This document shows, piece by piece, positions 1 through 5,113 of a stretch of DNA of 5,113 nt. The stretch is from NCBI GenBank assembly GCA_036275935.1, contig DASUCS010000251.1, positions 1-5,113 on the forward strand. The letters run 5' to 3'. The stretch's first letter is position 1. The number at the start of each line of letters is the position of its first letter. A program made the translations under genes and the position numbers. Origin of the DNA: DASUCS01 sp036275935. GTDB taxonomy: Bacteria; Actinomycetota; Acidimicrobiia; Acidimicrobiales; JACDCH01. A model generated the notes under the pieces. That model saw nothing but the letters and a program-made list of their open reading frames with translations, was not told where the DNA came from and searched no databases.

Positions 1-366
1 GCCGACGTCGTGTTCGGCTCGCGCTTCCAAGGCCAAGCCGCGCACCGCGTCCTGTACTTCTGGCACTCCATCGGCAACAAGGTGCTCACCTTGCTGTCGA
101 ACATGTTCACCGACCTGAACCTGTCGGACATGGAGACGTGCTTCAAGGCGTTCCGTCGCGAAGTGCTCGAGTCGATCACGATCGAAGAGGATCGCTTCGG
201 CTTCGAACCGGAGATCACCGCGAAGGTCGCCGCCGGCGGTTGGCGGGTCTTCGAGGTCGGCATCTCCTACAACGGCCGCACCTACGCCGAAGGCAAGAAG
301 ATCGGCTGGCGCGACGGTGTTCGCGCGTTGTGGTGCATCGTCAAGTACTCGCGCCTCGCTCGCTGA
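1..366 (+). CDS. Family 2 glycosyltransferase (DPM1-like), C-terminal part, 5'-truncated by the window
   Basis: The reading frame is open from base 1 and stops at TGA 364-366, giving 121 visible residues; the start lies outside the window. The visible part begins ADVVFGSRF, the strand and GSR(F) motif that follow the nucleotide-sugar-binding half in family 2 glycosyltransferases of the dolichol-phosphate-mannose synthase type. It continues with a moderately hydrophobic helix (visible residues 17-36), the family motif DMETCFKAF (43-51), RFGFEPEITAK (65-75), and a tail containing GRTYAEGKKIGWRDG (92-106). The full protein would usually be about 230-250 residues, so roughly half is missing. There are no C-terminal membrane segments, so it is probably a cytosolic or membrane-surface enzyme that transfers a sugar to a lipid carrier or cell-envelope acceptor. 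The exact donor and acceptor cannot be told. It converges with purL and has no evident functional link to it. The family call is secure; the substrate is unknown. Confidence 0.9.
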   Translation, partial: ADVVFGSRFQGQAAHRVLYFWHSIGNKVLTLLSNMFTDLNLSDMETCFKAFRREVLESITIEEDRFGFEPEITAKVAAGGWRVFEVGISYNGRTYAEGKKIGWRDGVRALWCIVKYSRLAR

Positions 367-373
367 CGCGAGC
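358..373. terminator. GC-rich hairpin between convergent stop codons, possible bidirectional terminator
   Basis: A perfect 6-bp stem, GCTCGC (358-363) and GCGAGC (368-373), encloses the 4-base loop TGAC. It sits where the glycosyltransferase (stop 364-366) and purL (stop 375-373) end tail-to-tail with 6 bp between them. Neither strand has a T-tract after it, so it is not a classical intrinsic terminator. Hairpins lacking T-tracts have been proposed as terminators in actinobacteria. In DNA this GC-rich a stem this short can also arise by chance, so the function is inferred from position only. Confidence 0.25.
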
Positions 374-2586
374 TACTGCATCGTGCCGCCGGCGAGGGCG
401 GCAGGAAGCTGGTCGCGCCAGGCGCTGATCGTGTCCTCGAGCGGCACGTCGAGCACACCCTCGACGATGAGGCGGTCCCCCTCCGCGGTACCGAGCAGCT
501 TCGCTGTGATGCCCGCGTCGACATGACGGCGATGGACCTCGCCGAGCTTGTCGTGCTCGATGCAGACGATCGCTCTCGAGGGGTGTTCCCCGAACAACGC
601 GTCGACCGTCGTGAGATCGGAGACGTCGAAGCCGACGCCCGAGCGCACCGCCATCTCCGTGAGCGCGGTGAGCACGCCGCCGTCCGCAACGTCATGGACG
701 CCCAGCAGCAGGTCGTCGAGGACCAACGAACGCACGAGATCACACAGCGCTGCATGCGCGTCGGTGTCGAGTTCGTCGAACCCCCCGCCGCGGAGCCCTC
801 GGGCCCACGCCCAGCGCGAGCCGGCGAGCGACGGAGTCGCCCCACCGATCAGCACGAGCTGCGCACCTTCGCGCAGCCCGACACCCGGAGGACGGCGGTC
901 GAGCTGGTCGACGACGCCGAGCATCCCGACGATCGGTGTGGGATCGATGTCACGCCCGCGCGACTCGTTGTAGAAGCTGACGTTGCCGCCGACGACGGGG
1001 ACGTGCAGCGCGCGGCACGCGTCGCCCATCCCGTCGATCGACTCCGACAGCTGCCACATCACCTCGGGATGCTCCGGGTTCCCGAAGTTCAGGCAGTTCA
1101 CGAGTGCGACGGGACGCGCCCCGACGCACGCGAGGTTGAGCGCCGCTTCGGCGACCACACGGGCCGTGCCCTGGCGCGGGTCGACTGCGCACCAGCGATG
1201 GTTGCCATCGGTCGTCAAGGCGAGGCCGCGGCCGGTGTCGACTCCAGTCGTCGGGTGCTTCAGCCGCAGCACGGTCGCGTCACCACCGGGCCCGGCGACG
1301 GTGTTGAGGAACAGCTGGTGGTCGTATTGGGACCACACCCACGAGGTGTCCGCGATCATCGACAGCAGGTCGTCGCGCACCTGACCGAGGTCGGACGTCG
1401 ACGCCACGGGTGCATCCGCTCGGCGCGCGTCGAGATCGGCGGGCGGCGTGCGCGGCCGGTCGTAACGGGGGGCGTCGTCTTCGAGGGACTTCGCCGGCAT
1501 GTCGGCCAAGACGGTCCCGTCGAGCCGGTCGAGCACCCGTAGCCGTCCGGTCCCGGTCACGGTCCCGACCACCGACGCGTGCACCTCCCAGCGCTCGGCG
1601 ATCGCCAGCACCTCGTCGAGGTGCTCCGGGCGCACGATGGCGAGCATCCGCTCCTGCGACTCGCTCGTCATCACCTCGAAGGGCTCCATCCCCGGTTCGC
1701 GCTGGGCGACCTCGGAGAGGTACACATCCATGCCGGCACCGCCCTTGGCCGCCGTCTCGCTCGTCGCGCAGGTCAGCCCGGCACCGCCGAGGTCCTGCAC
1801 GCCGACAGCGAGGCCGGCATCCAGCAACGCGAGGCACGCCTCGATGAGCCGCTTCTCTTCGAACGGGTCCCCCACCTGCACGCTCGGTCGCTTGGCCGCA
1901 TCCTGCGCTTCGTCACCGAAGCCCGCCGAGGCGAGCACGCTGACGCCGCCGATGCCGTCGCGCCCCGTGCTCGACCCGAGCAGCACCGCGAGGTTGCCGG
2001 CTCCCTCCGCACGCCCGAGCACGAGACGTTCGACCGGCATGAGGCCCAGGCACAGCACGTTCACGAGCGGGTTGTCCGCGTACGTCTCGTCGAACACGAC
2101 CTCGCCGCCCACCGTCGGCACGCCCACCGCGTTGCCGTAACCCGAGATCCCCGACACCACGCCCTCGGCGATCCAGCGGCTCCGGGCGTCGTCGAGGGGA
2201 CCGAACCGAAGCGGGTCCATCACGGCGATGGGGCGGGCTCCCATCGAGAACACGTCGCGCAGGATCCCGCCCACCCCCGTCGCCGCACCTTGGTACGGCT
2301 CGACCGCGGATGGGTGGTTGTGGCTCTCGATGCGGATCGCGGCGCCGATGCCGTCCCCCACGTCGATGACCCCTGCCCCCTCGCCCGGGCCCACGAGGAC
2401 GTCCTTGCCCTCGGAAGGCAGCCGGCGCAGGTGCAGGCGCGACGACTTGTACGAGCAGTGCTCAGACCACATCACGGCGTACATCGCCAGTTCGAGCTGG
2501 TTCGGCTCTCGACCGAGGATTCGCTCGATCGTCGCGTACTCGTCGTCCGTCAATCCCAGTGCGGTGTGCAGGGATTGATCCGTCAC
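373..2586 (-). CDS. purL: Phosphoribosylformylglycinamidine (FGAM) synthase, large subunit PurL (small-type)
   Basis: PurL performs the ATP-dependent conversion of FGAR to FGAM using ammonia supplied by PurQ, step 4 of IMP synthesis, in the cytosol. The 737-residue product matches small-type PurL (about 600-750 residues), which lacks the fused glutaminase domain, consistent with separate purQ and purS nearby. Visible landmarks: WSEHCSYKSS (40-49) with conserved His43; ESHNHPSAVEPYQGAATG (87-104), nucleotide-binding; GSSTGRDGIGG (204-214); GVQDLGGAGLTCA (262-274); EVMTSESQERML (304-315). A Pro/Ala/Asp-rich linker (about 370-400) leads to the second synthetase repeat with LALTTDGN (455-462), ALVNCLNFGNPE (494-505), VPVVGGNVSFYNE (529-541) and GVHDVADGGV (629-638). 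The start is taken as GTG 2586-2584, which gives the family-like N-terminus MTDQSLHTALGLTDDEY. It has AGGG 8 nt upstream and, overlapping that, a TANNNT -10-like motif. The frame stays open upstream to 2898, but that extension is antisense to the next gene and has no PurL character. purL is separated from purSQ by an opposing gene, so it needs its own promoter. Confidence 0.97.
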   Translation of the reverse strand: MTDQSLHTALGLTDDEYATIERILGREPNQLELAMYAVMWSEHCSYKSSRLHLRRLPSEGKDVLVGPGEGAGVIDVGDGIGAAIRIESHNHPSAVEPYQGAATGVGGILRDVFSMGARPIAVMDPLRFGPLDDARSRWIAEGVVSGISGYGNAVGVPTVGGEVVFDETYADNPLVNVLCLGLMPVERLVLGRAEGAGNLAVLLGSSTGRDGIGGVSVLASAGFGDEAQDAAKRPSVQVGDPFEEKRLIEACLALLDAGLAVGVQDLGGAGLTCATSETAAKGGAGMDVYLSEVAQREPGMEPFEVMTSESQERMLAIVRPEHLDEVLAIAERWEVHASVVGTVTGTGRLRVLDRLDGTVLADMPAKSLEDDAPRYDRPRTPPADLDARRADAPVASTSDLGQVRDDLLSMIADTSWVWSQYDHQLFLNTVAGPGGDATVLRLKHPTTGVDTGRGLALTTDGNHRWCAVDPRQGTARVVAEAALNLACVGARPVALVNCLNFGNPEHPEVMWQLSESIDGMGDACRALHVPVVGGNVSFYNESRGRDIDPTPIVGMLGVVDQLDRRPPGVGLREGAQLVLIGGATPSLAGSRWAWARGLRGGGFDELDTDAHAALCDLVRSLVLDDLLLGVHDVADGGVLTALTEMAVRSGVGFDVSDLTTVDALFGEHPSRAIVCIEHDKLGEVHRRHVDAGITAKLLGTAEGDRLIVEGVLDVPLEDTISAWRDQLPAALAGGTMQ

Positions 2587-2593
2587 TCCGAGC

Positions 2594-2599
2594 ACCCTA
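2594..2599 (-). promoter_or_regulatory. Candidate -10 element (TAGGGT) for a leaderless purL transcript
   Basis: On the minus strand TAGGGT fits the actinobacterial -10 consensus TANNNT and ends exactly 7 nt before the purL GTG start, the geometry expected when transcription begins at or next to the start codon. I see no good -35 at the right spacing; TTGACG (complement of 2634-2639) is too far upstream. The AGGG inside the motif could instead be a Shine-Dalgarno sequence at 8 nt, in which case the promoter lies further up in this 76-bp divergent region. Mapping the transcript 5' end would decide between these. Confidence 0.4.
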
Positions 2600-2625
2600 T
2601 CCAACTGCCGACGAGCGGCCGTGCG

Positions 2626-2654
2626 TTGCTTTTCGTCAAATGGTGTGCTTCGAT
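2626..2654 (+). promoter_or_regulatory. Weak candidate promoter for the hypothetical gene at 2663
   Basis: In the AT-richer part of the purL/hypothetical divergent region, TTGCTT (2626-2631) and TTCGAT (2649-2654) are separated by 17 bp. The -10-like box ends 8 nt before ATG 2663. Each hexamer matches only about half of its consensus, so this is supported mainly by spacing, by the local drop in GC and by the lack of a Shine-Dalgarno sequence before ATG 2663. Confidence 0.2.
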
Positions 2655-2662
2655 TTTCTTCT

Positions 2663-3076
2663 ATGGCAGCCCAACGAGGCCCTCGTTCAATGACCGATGA
2701 GCACAAGAAGGCTCTCGCTGAAGGGCGAGAACAAGGCCGGGCCATCCGGGCATATCTCGAAGCACTCGAGTCCACAAAGCCAAAGCGGGGCCGCAAGCGT
2801 ACGGCGGATTCCATCAAGAAGCGGATCGATGCGATCGAGCGCGACCTCGAAAGCGCCGACCCTCTCAAGGCCTTGAACCTCCGCCAGGAGCGGCGCAATC
2901 TCTACGGCGAGCTGGCCGGCATCGACGACAAGGTCGACGTCGCCGAGATGGAGGCGGGCTTCATCGCCGCCGCCAAGTCCTACGGCGAGCGGCGCGGCAT
3001 CGCCTACGAGGTCTGGCGCGAGGCGGGCGTGGCGCCTGAGGTCCTCGAAAAGGCCGGCATCAAACGCGGGACGTGA
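2663..3076 (+). CDS. Conserved-looking hypothetical protein, basic and helical, possible nucleic-acid binding
   Basis: I do not recognise a named family. The 137-residue product begins MAAQRGPRSMTDEHKKALAE, is rich in Lys, Arg, Glu and Ala, and has no signal peptide, membrane segment or cysteine. In order: an acidic/basic helix (10-37); a basic AT-hook-like segment KPKRGRKRT (39-47), which lacks the proline of the classical RGRP core; a heptad-like charged helix that could form a coiled coil or helical hairpin (48-87); a short acidic stretch; and a C-terminal block YGERRGIAYEVWREAGVAPEVLEKAGI (split here: YGERRGIAYEVW 107-118, then REAGVAPEVLEKAGI 119-133) shaped like a small helix-turn-helix. 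From memory, similar small proteins with RGPxxMTDEHK and KRGRKRT occur in high-GC actinobacteria as unnamed hypotheticals; I could not verify this. ATG 2663 is preferred because it keeps the RGP segment; ATG 2690, with GAGG 10 nt upstream, is the alternative. The gene lies opposite to and between purL and purQ, overlapping purQ by 17 bp. A DNA-binding or regulatory role is inference only. Confidence 0.85.
   Translation: MAAQRGPRSMTDEHKKALAEGREQGRAIRAYLEALESTKPKRGRKRTADSIKKRIDAIERDLESADPLKALNLRQERRNLYGELAGIDDKVDVAEMEAGFIAAAKSYGERRGIAYEVWREAGVAPEVLEKAGIKRGT
2673..2687. repeat. Perfect 15-bp inverted repeat (7-bp arms, 1-bp centre)
   Basis: AACGAGG, a single C, then CCTCGTT: two exactly complementary 7-bp arms. 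It lies 11-25 bases into the hypothetical coding sequence, over codons for the AQRGPRS segment, and about 87 bp upstream of the purL start. The symmetry is directly visible. It could be an operator for one or both divergent genes, or a hairpin affecting translation from ATG 2690 (it covers GAGG 2676-2679). It could also be a by-product of the coding sequence. No known purine operator is recognised in it. Confidence 0.5.
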
Positions 3077-3737
3077 GTCCGGCGGCGGCGAGCAGTGACC
3101 GCAACAACGGTCGCCCGTCGCTCGAGCCGAGCAGGTCGTCGCACGCCCGTTCCGGGTGCGGCATCAACCCGACGACGTTGCGACCCGAATTGCACACCCC
3201 GGCGATGTCATCCATCGCACCGTTCGGATTCTGCACATACCGCAGAACGATGCGGTCCTCCGATTGGAGCTCGGCCAAGGTGTCCGGCGAACAGGTGTAG
3301 TTCCCCTCGAAGTGATTGATGGGAATTCGCAGGATCGATCCCCGCTCCGCTTCCCGGGTCAGCGCGGAGTCCGTGGATTCCACCCGCAGATCGACGGTCG
3401 TGCACATGAACTTCAAGCCGCGGTTCTTCTGCAGCGCCCCCGGCAGCAACCCGGCCTCGGTCAGCACCTGGAACCCATTGCAGATGCCGACGACAGGTCC
3501 GCCGTCGTCGGCGAACTTGGCGACCGCTGCCATCACCGGTGAGAACCGAGCGATCGCGCCGGGCCGCAGGTAGTCGCCGTGCGCGAAGCCGCCGGGCACG
3601 ACAACCGCGTCGACGTCGCCCACGGAACGGTCGCCGTGCCACAGCAGACAGGCCTCGCCGCCGAGGGCGGTGACGGCTTCGACGACGTCCTGCTCGCAGT
3701 TCGAACCTGGGAACAGAACGACCCCGACCTTCGTCAC
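3060..3737 (-). CDS. purQ: FGAM synthase glutaminase subunit PurQ
   Basis: PurQ is the class I glutamine amidotransferase of the PurSQL complex; it hydrolyses glutamine and channels ammonia to PurL. The 225-residue product has the expected length and begins VTKVGVVLFPGSNCEQD (initiator valine read as Met). The nucleophile elbow GICNGFQVL places the catalytic cysteine at Cys86, and LMPHPERA supplies His194 and Glu196, completing the triad at the usual family positions. Other typical motifs are VVVPGGFAHGDYLRPG (45-60) and NRGLKFMC (105-112). The GTG start (3737-3735) overlaps the purS stop as GTGA, implying coupled translation; GAGG lies 10 nt upstream. The frame is open far upstream on this strand, but that part overlaps purS and purC out of frame and is not PurQ. 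At the 3' end the last codons (GLTSRV tail) run 17 bp into the opposing hypothetical gene, an unusual convergent overlap. Confidence 0.97.
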   Translation of the reverse strand: MTKVGVVLFPGSNCEQDVVEAVTALGGEACLLWHGDRSVGDVDAVVVPGGFAHGDYLRPGAIARFSPVMAAVAKFADDGGPVVGICNGFQVLTEAGLLPGALQKNRGLKFMCTTVDLRVESTDSALTREAERGSILRIPINHFEGNYTCSPDTLAELQSEDRIVLRYVQNPNGAMDDIAGVCNSGRNVVGLMPHPERACDDLLGSSDGRPLLRSLLAAAGLTSRV

Positions 3738-3991
3738 GGGACCAGCGCCTCGATGCGCACGGTGGAGTCCTCGATCACCGGATTGGTGAGGAAACGAGCG
3801 CACATCTCGTCGACCTCTCGGCGCGCCGACGCTTCGTCGGTCGAGTCGATGTCGAAGCGGATGCACTTGCCGACGCGCACGCCGTCGACACCGTCGAAGC
3901 CGAGATGTGGAAGCGAACGCTCGATCGTCGCGCCCTGCGGATCCGCGACGCCGGCACGCAACTGCACCTCGACCACCACCGAGAACCTCAC
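3734..3991 (-). CDS. purS: FGAM synthase subunit PurS
   Basis: PurS is the small bridging subunit that joins PurQ to PurL and helps pass ammonia between them. The product is 85 residues, the normal size. It starts MRFSVVVEVQLRAGVADPQG, then has TIERSLPHLGFDGVDGVRVG (22-41), and ends with EMCARFLTNPVIEDSTVRI; the DPQG, LGF, VRVGK and NPVIEDS segments are family hallmarks. The GTG start (3991-3989) lies 9 bp after the purC stop, with only a weak AGG upstream, so translation is probably coupled to purC. Its TGA overlaps the purQ start by 4 bp. It is small but essential to small-type PurL systems, and its presence agrees with the separate PurQ and PurL here. Confidence 0.96.
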   Translation of the reverse strand: MRFSVVVEVQLRAGVADPQGATIERSLPHLGFDGVDGVRVGKCIRFDIDSTDEASARREVDEMCARFLTNPVIEDSTVRIEALVP

Positions 3992-4000
3992 GATCGAAGC

Positions 4001-4885
4001 CTACGCACCGGGCCAGTCGTCGAGAGACTTCCCGGTGACGCGCTCGTACGCGTCGCGGTAGCGCGCGCTCGTGGCGGCGATCACGTCGTCGGGCAGCGGC
4101 GGCGGGGGCGGCGACTTGTCCCAGTCGAGGCCGTCGAGATAATCGCGCAGCGGCTGCTTGTCGAAGCTCGGTGGCGTGATGCCGGGTTTCCACTCGTCGG
4201 CGGGCCAGAAGCGCGACGAGTCAGGAGTCAGCACTTCGTCGCACACCACGAGTTCGCCGTCGATGAAGCCGAGCTCGAACTTCGTGTCGGCGACGATGAT
4301 GCCGCGCGCCGCCGCCCACTCCGAACCGCGCCGGTACAGCTCGAGGCTGATCTCGCGCGCGCGGTTCGCAACGTCGACACCGACGAGGTCGACGGCCTTG
4401 TCGAAGCTGATGTTCTCGTCGTGCAGACCTTGCTCCGCCTTCGTCGACGGTGTGAACACAGGCTCGGGCAGTTGCTCGGACTCCTGCAGTCCGCTCGGCA
4501 GCTCGACACCGTGCATCGTGCCGCTGCGGGAGTACTCCTTCCACGCCGAGCCCGACAGGTACCCGCGCACGATGCACTCGACCGGCAGCATCTCGGCCCG
4601 CCGGCACAACATGGCGCGGCCCACCCATTCGGGATGTTGCGCGGCTTGCGGCACGTCGTCGAGCGATGTCGAGAGCAGATGACTGCCGGCGACGTCGCGC
4701 AGCTCGTGCAGCCAGAACGCGGTCATCGCGGTGAGCACGCGACCTTTGCTCGCGATCGGTTCGTTCATCACGACATCGAACGCCGACATGCGGTCCGACG
4801 TGATCATCAACAGCCGGCCATCACCGGCATCGTAGATATCGCGAACTTTGCCCGAATACAGATGGGGAAGCGATGTGTCAGCCAC
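4001..4885 (-). CDS. purC: SAICAR synthetase PurC
   Basis: PurC ligates aspartate to CAIR with ATP hydrolysis to give SAICAR, a later step of IMP synthesis, in the cytosol. The 294-residue product resembles the longer actinobacterial PurC (near 300 residues) rather than the roughly 240-residue Bacillus form. Landmarks: LYSGKVRDIYDAGDGRLLMI (9-28), ATP-binding N-terminal strands; TSDRMSAFD (29-37); signature LPVECIVRGYLSGSA (100-114); FTPSTKAEQGLHDENIS (144-160); VADTKFELG (198-206), where the usual EFG is ELG; LTPDSSRFWPADEW (219-232). A run of five prolines (259-263) precedes LPDDVI, in a region that is also proline-rich in related PurCs. The start is GTG 4885-4883, giving MADTSLPHLYSGKVRD; the open frame continues to 5092, but the added residues cross the divergent intergenic region and have no family character. 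No Shine-Dalgarno is seen; a TANNNT box 7 nt upstream suggests a leaderless mRNA. It is the first gene of purC-purS-purQ. Confidence 0.97.
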   Translation of the reverse strand: MADTSLPHLYSGKVRDIYDAGDGRLLMITSDRMSAFDVVMNEPIASKGRVLTAMTAFWLHELRDVAGSHLLSTSLDDVPQAAQHPEWVGRAMLCRRAEMLPVECIVRGYLSGSAWKEYSRSGTMHGVELPSGLQESEQLPEPVFTPSTKAEQGLHDENISFDKAVDLVGVDVANRAREISLELYRRGSEWAAARGIIVADTKFELGFIDGELVVCDEVLTPDSSRFWPADEWKPGITPPSFDKQPLRDYLDGLDWDKSPPPPPLPDDVIAATSARYRDAYERVTGKSLDDWPGA

Positions 4886-4892
4886 GCGTTTG

Positions 4893-4898
4893 ACCGTA
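4893..4898 (-). promoter_or_regulatory. Candidate -10 element (TACGGT) for a leaderless purCSQ transcript
   Basis: On the minus strand TACGGT fits TANNNT and ends exactly 7 nt before the purC GTG, the same geometry as at purL. The 20 bases before the GTG contain no Shine-Dalgarno, which strengthens a leaderless reading. No convincing -35 is visible 16-19 bp further upstream. The rest of the 115-bp divergent region (4886-5000) shows a tandem CGTCA pair (4969-4973 and 4975-4979) and a weak GACCA/TGGTC inverted pair (4936-4940, 4962-4966), neither assignable to a known regulator. Confidence 0.42.
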
Positions 4899-5000
4899 CT
4901 CGCAGGGCAGGCCTCTTGCGGTACTAGCTCGAACTGACCAAGTGAAAATGACCCGTGCGAGTGGTCTACGTCACCGTCAGAACGGCCGATACAGAGGTTC

Positions 5001-5113
5001 ATGTTGGGCGATCGAATTCGAAGGGCGTTGTTCCTCGCGGTCATCGCCGTGACGACGATCATCGGGGCCGTGTTCCTCGCTCCCGGCGCCAAGGCCGACG
5101 GGAGTGCGACGAA
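5001..5113 (+). CDS. N-terminus of a probable secreted protein, truncated by the window
   Basis: ATG 5001 opens a frame that runs to the window end (37 full codons). The translation begins MLGDRIRRALFLAVIAVTTI and continues IGAVFLAPGAKADGSAT. This is a typical Sec signal peptide: a positively charged n-region (RIRR), a hydrophobic core of about 20 residues (9-28) and a c-region with AKA before D, a likely signal peptidase I site after residue 32. There is no cysteine, so it is not a lipoprotein; an uncleaved membrane anchor is possible. AGAGG (4993-4997) lies only 3 nt before the ATG, a short spacing that would suit TTG 5004 (6 nt) equally well. The upstream frame closes at TGA 4935-4937 and offers no other ATG. 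The gene is divergent from purC. Nothing of the mature protein is visible, so its function cannot be given. Confidence 0.7.
   Translation, partial: MLGDRIRRALFLAVIAVTTIIGAVFLAPGAKADGSAT

Noticed and set aside
523..1542. Long plus-strand open frame (339 codons) antisense to the 3' half of purL
   Set aside because: It lies entirely within purL coding sequence and shows only the composition expected of a GC-rich shadow frame.
2587..2662. Purine riboswitch or PurR-box in the purL upstream region
   Set aside because: Only 76 bp are available, with no purine aptamer-like conserved core and no paired CGAA-type boxes; a leaderless start leaves no room for a 5' UTR element.
1579..2700. Long plus-strand open frame (373 codons) antisense to purL
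   Set aside because: His/Arg/Ala-rich composition typical of antisense shadows in GC-rich genes; no recognisable domain, and purL is certain on the other strand.
2587..2898. 104-residue N-terminal extension of the PurL frame
   Set aside because: It is antisense to the hypothetical gene, has low-complexity Arg/Ser-rich sequence unlike PurL, and the family N-terminus begins at GTG 2586.
3738..4193. Upstream extension of the PurQ frame
   Set aside because: It overlaps purS and purC in another frame on the same strand and reads as Arg/Ala-rich shadow translation; PurQ begins at GTG 3737.
3905..4927. Long plus-strand open frame (340 codons) antisense to purC and purS
   Set aside because: Shadow of strongly supported genes, with the same Arg/His/Val-rich antisense composition and no motifs.
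4886..5092. 69-residue N-terminal extension of the PurC frame
   Set aside because: It runs through the divergent intergenic region and is antisense to a convincing signal-peptide start; PurC homology begins right after GTG 4885.

Overview
This is a GC-rich, gene-dense bacterial segment dominated by de novo purine biosynthesis genes. Four GTG starts, probable leaderless transcripts, the purC-purS-purQ order and the closeness of the proteins to actinobacterial versions all suggest a high-GC Actinomycetota. An Acidimicrobiia-type (Ilumatobacter-like) lineage is my guess from general resemblance; no marker gene is present to prove it.

Layout, left to right. Positions 1-366 (+) hold the C-terminal half of a family 2 glycosyltransferase. 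It converges, with only 6 bp between stop codons, on purL (373-2586, -). A 76-bp divergent region separates purL from a small basic, helical protein of unknown function (2663-3076, +). That gene overlaps the end of purQ tail-to-tail by 17 bp. Then comes a compact minus-strand operon, purC (4001-4885), purS (3734-3991) and purQ (3060-3737), with 9 bp between purC and purS and a 4-bp GTGA overlap between purS and purQ. A 115-bp divergent region leads to the start of an exported protein (5001 to the window edge, +). There are no gene-free stretches over 300 bases, no RNA genes, no mobile elements and no CRISPR array.

How the genes work together: PurS, PurQ and small-type PurL form the three-part FGAM synthetase (step 4 of IMP synthesis). 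PurQ makes ammonia from glutamine, PurL does the ATP-dependent amidation of FGAR, and PurS bridges them. PurC (SAICAR synthetase) acts later in the same pathway. The subunits of this one enzyme are therefore split between two transcription units, because the unknown gene lies in opposite orientation between purQ and purL.

Points most worth a second look: (1) the unknown gene placed inside the pur cluster, with its convergent overlap with purQ and its AT-hook-like basic segment; (2) purC and purL each have a TANNNT -10 motif exactly 7 nt upstream of a GTG start, which suggests both purine units begin as leaderless mRNAs; (3) a perfect 15-bp inverted repeat just inside the unknown gene. No clearly new biological system is evident; most of the window is well-understood metabolism.
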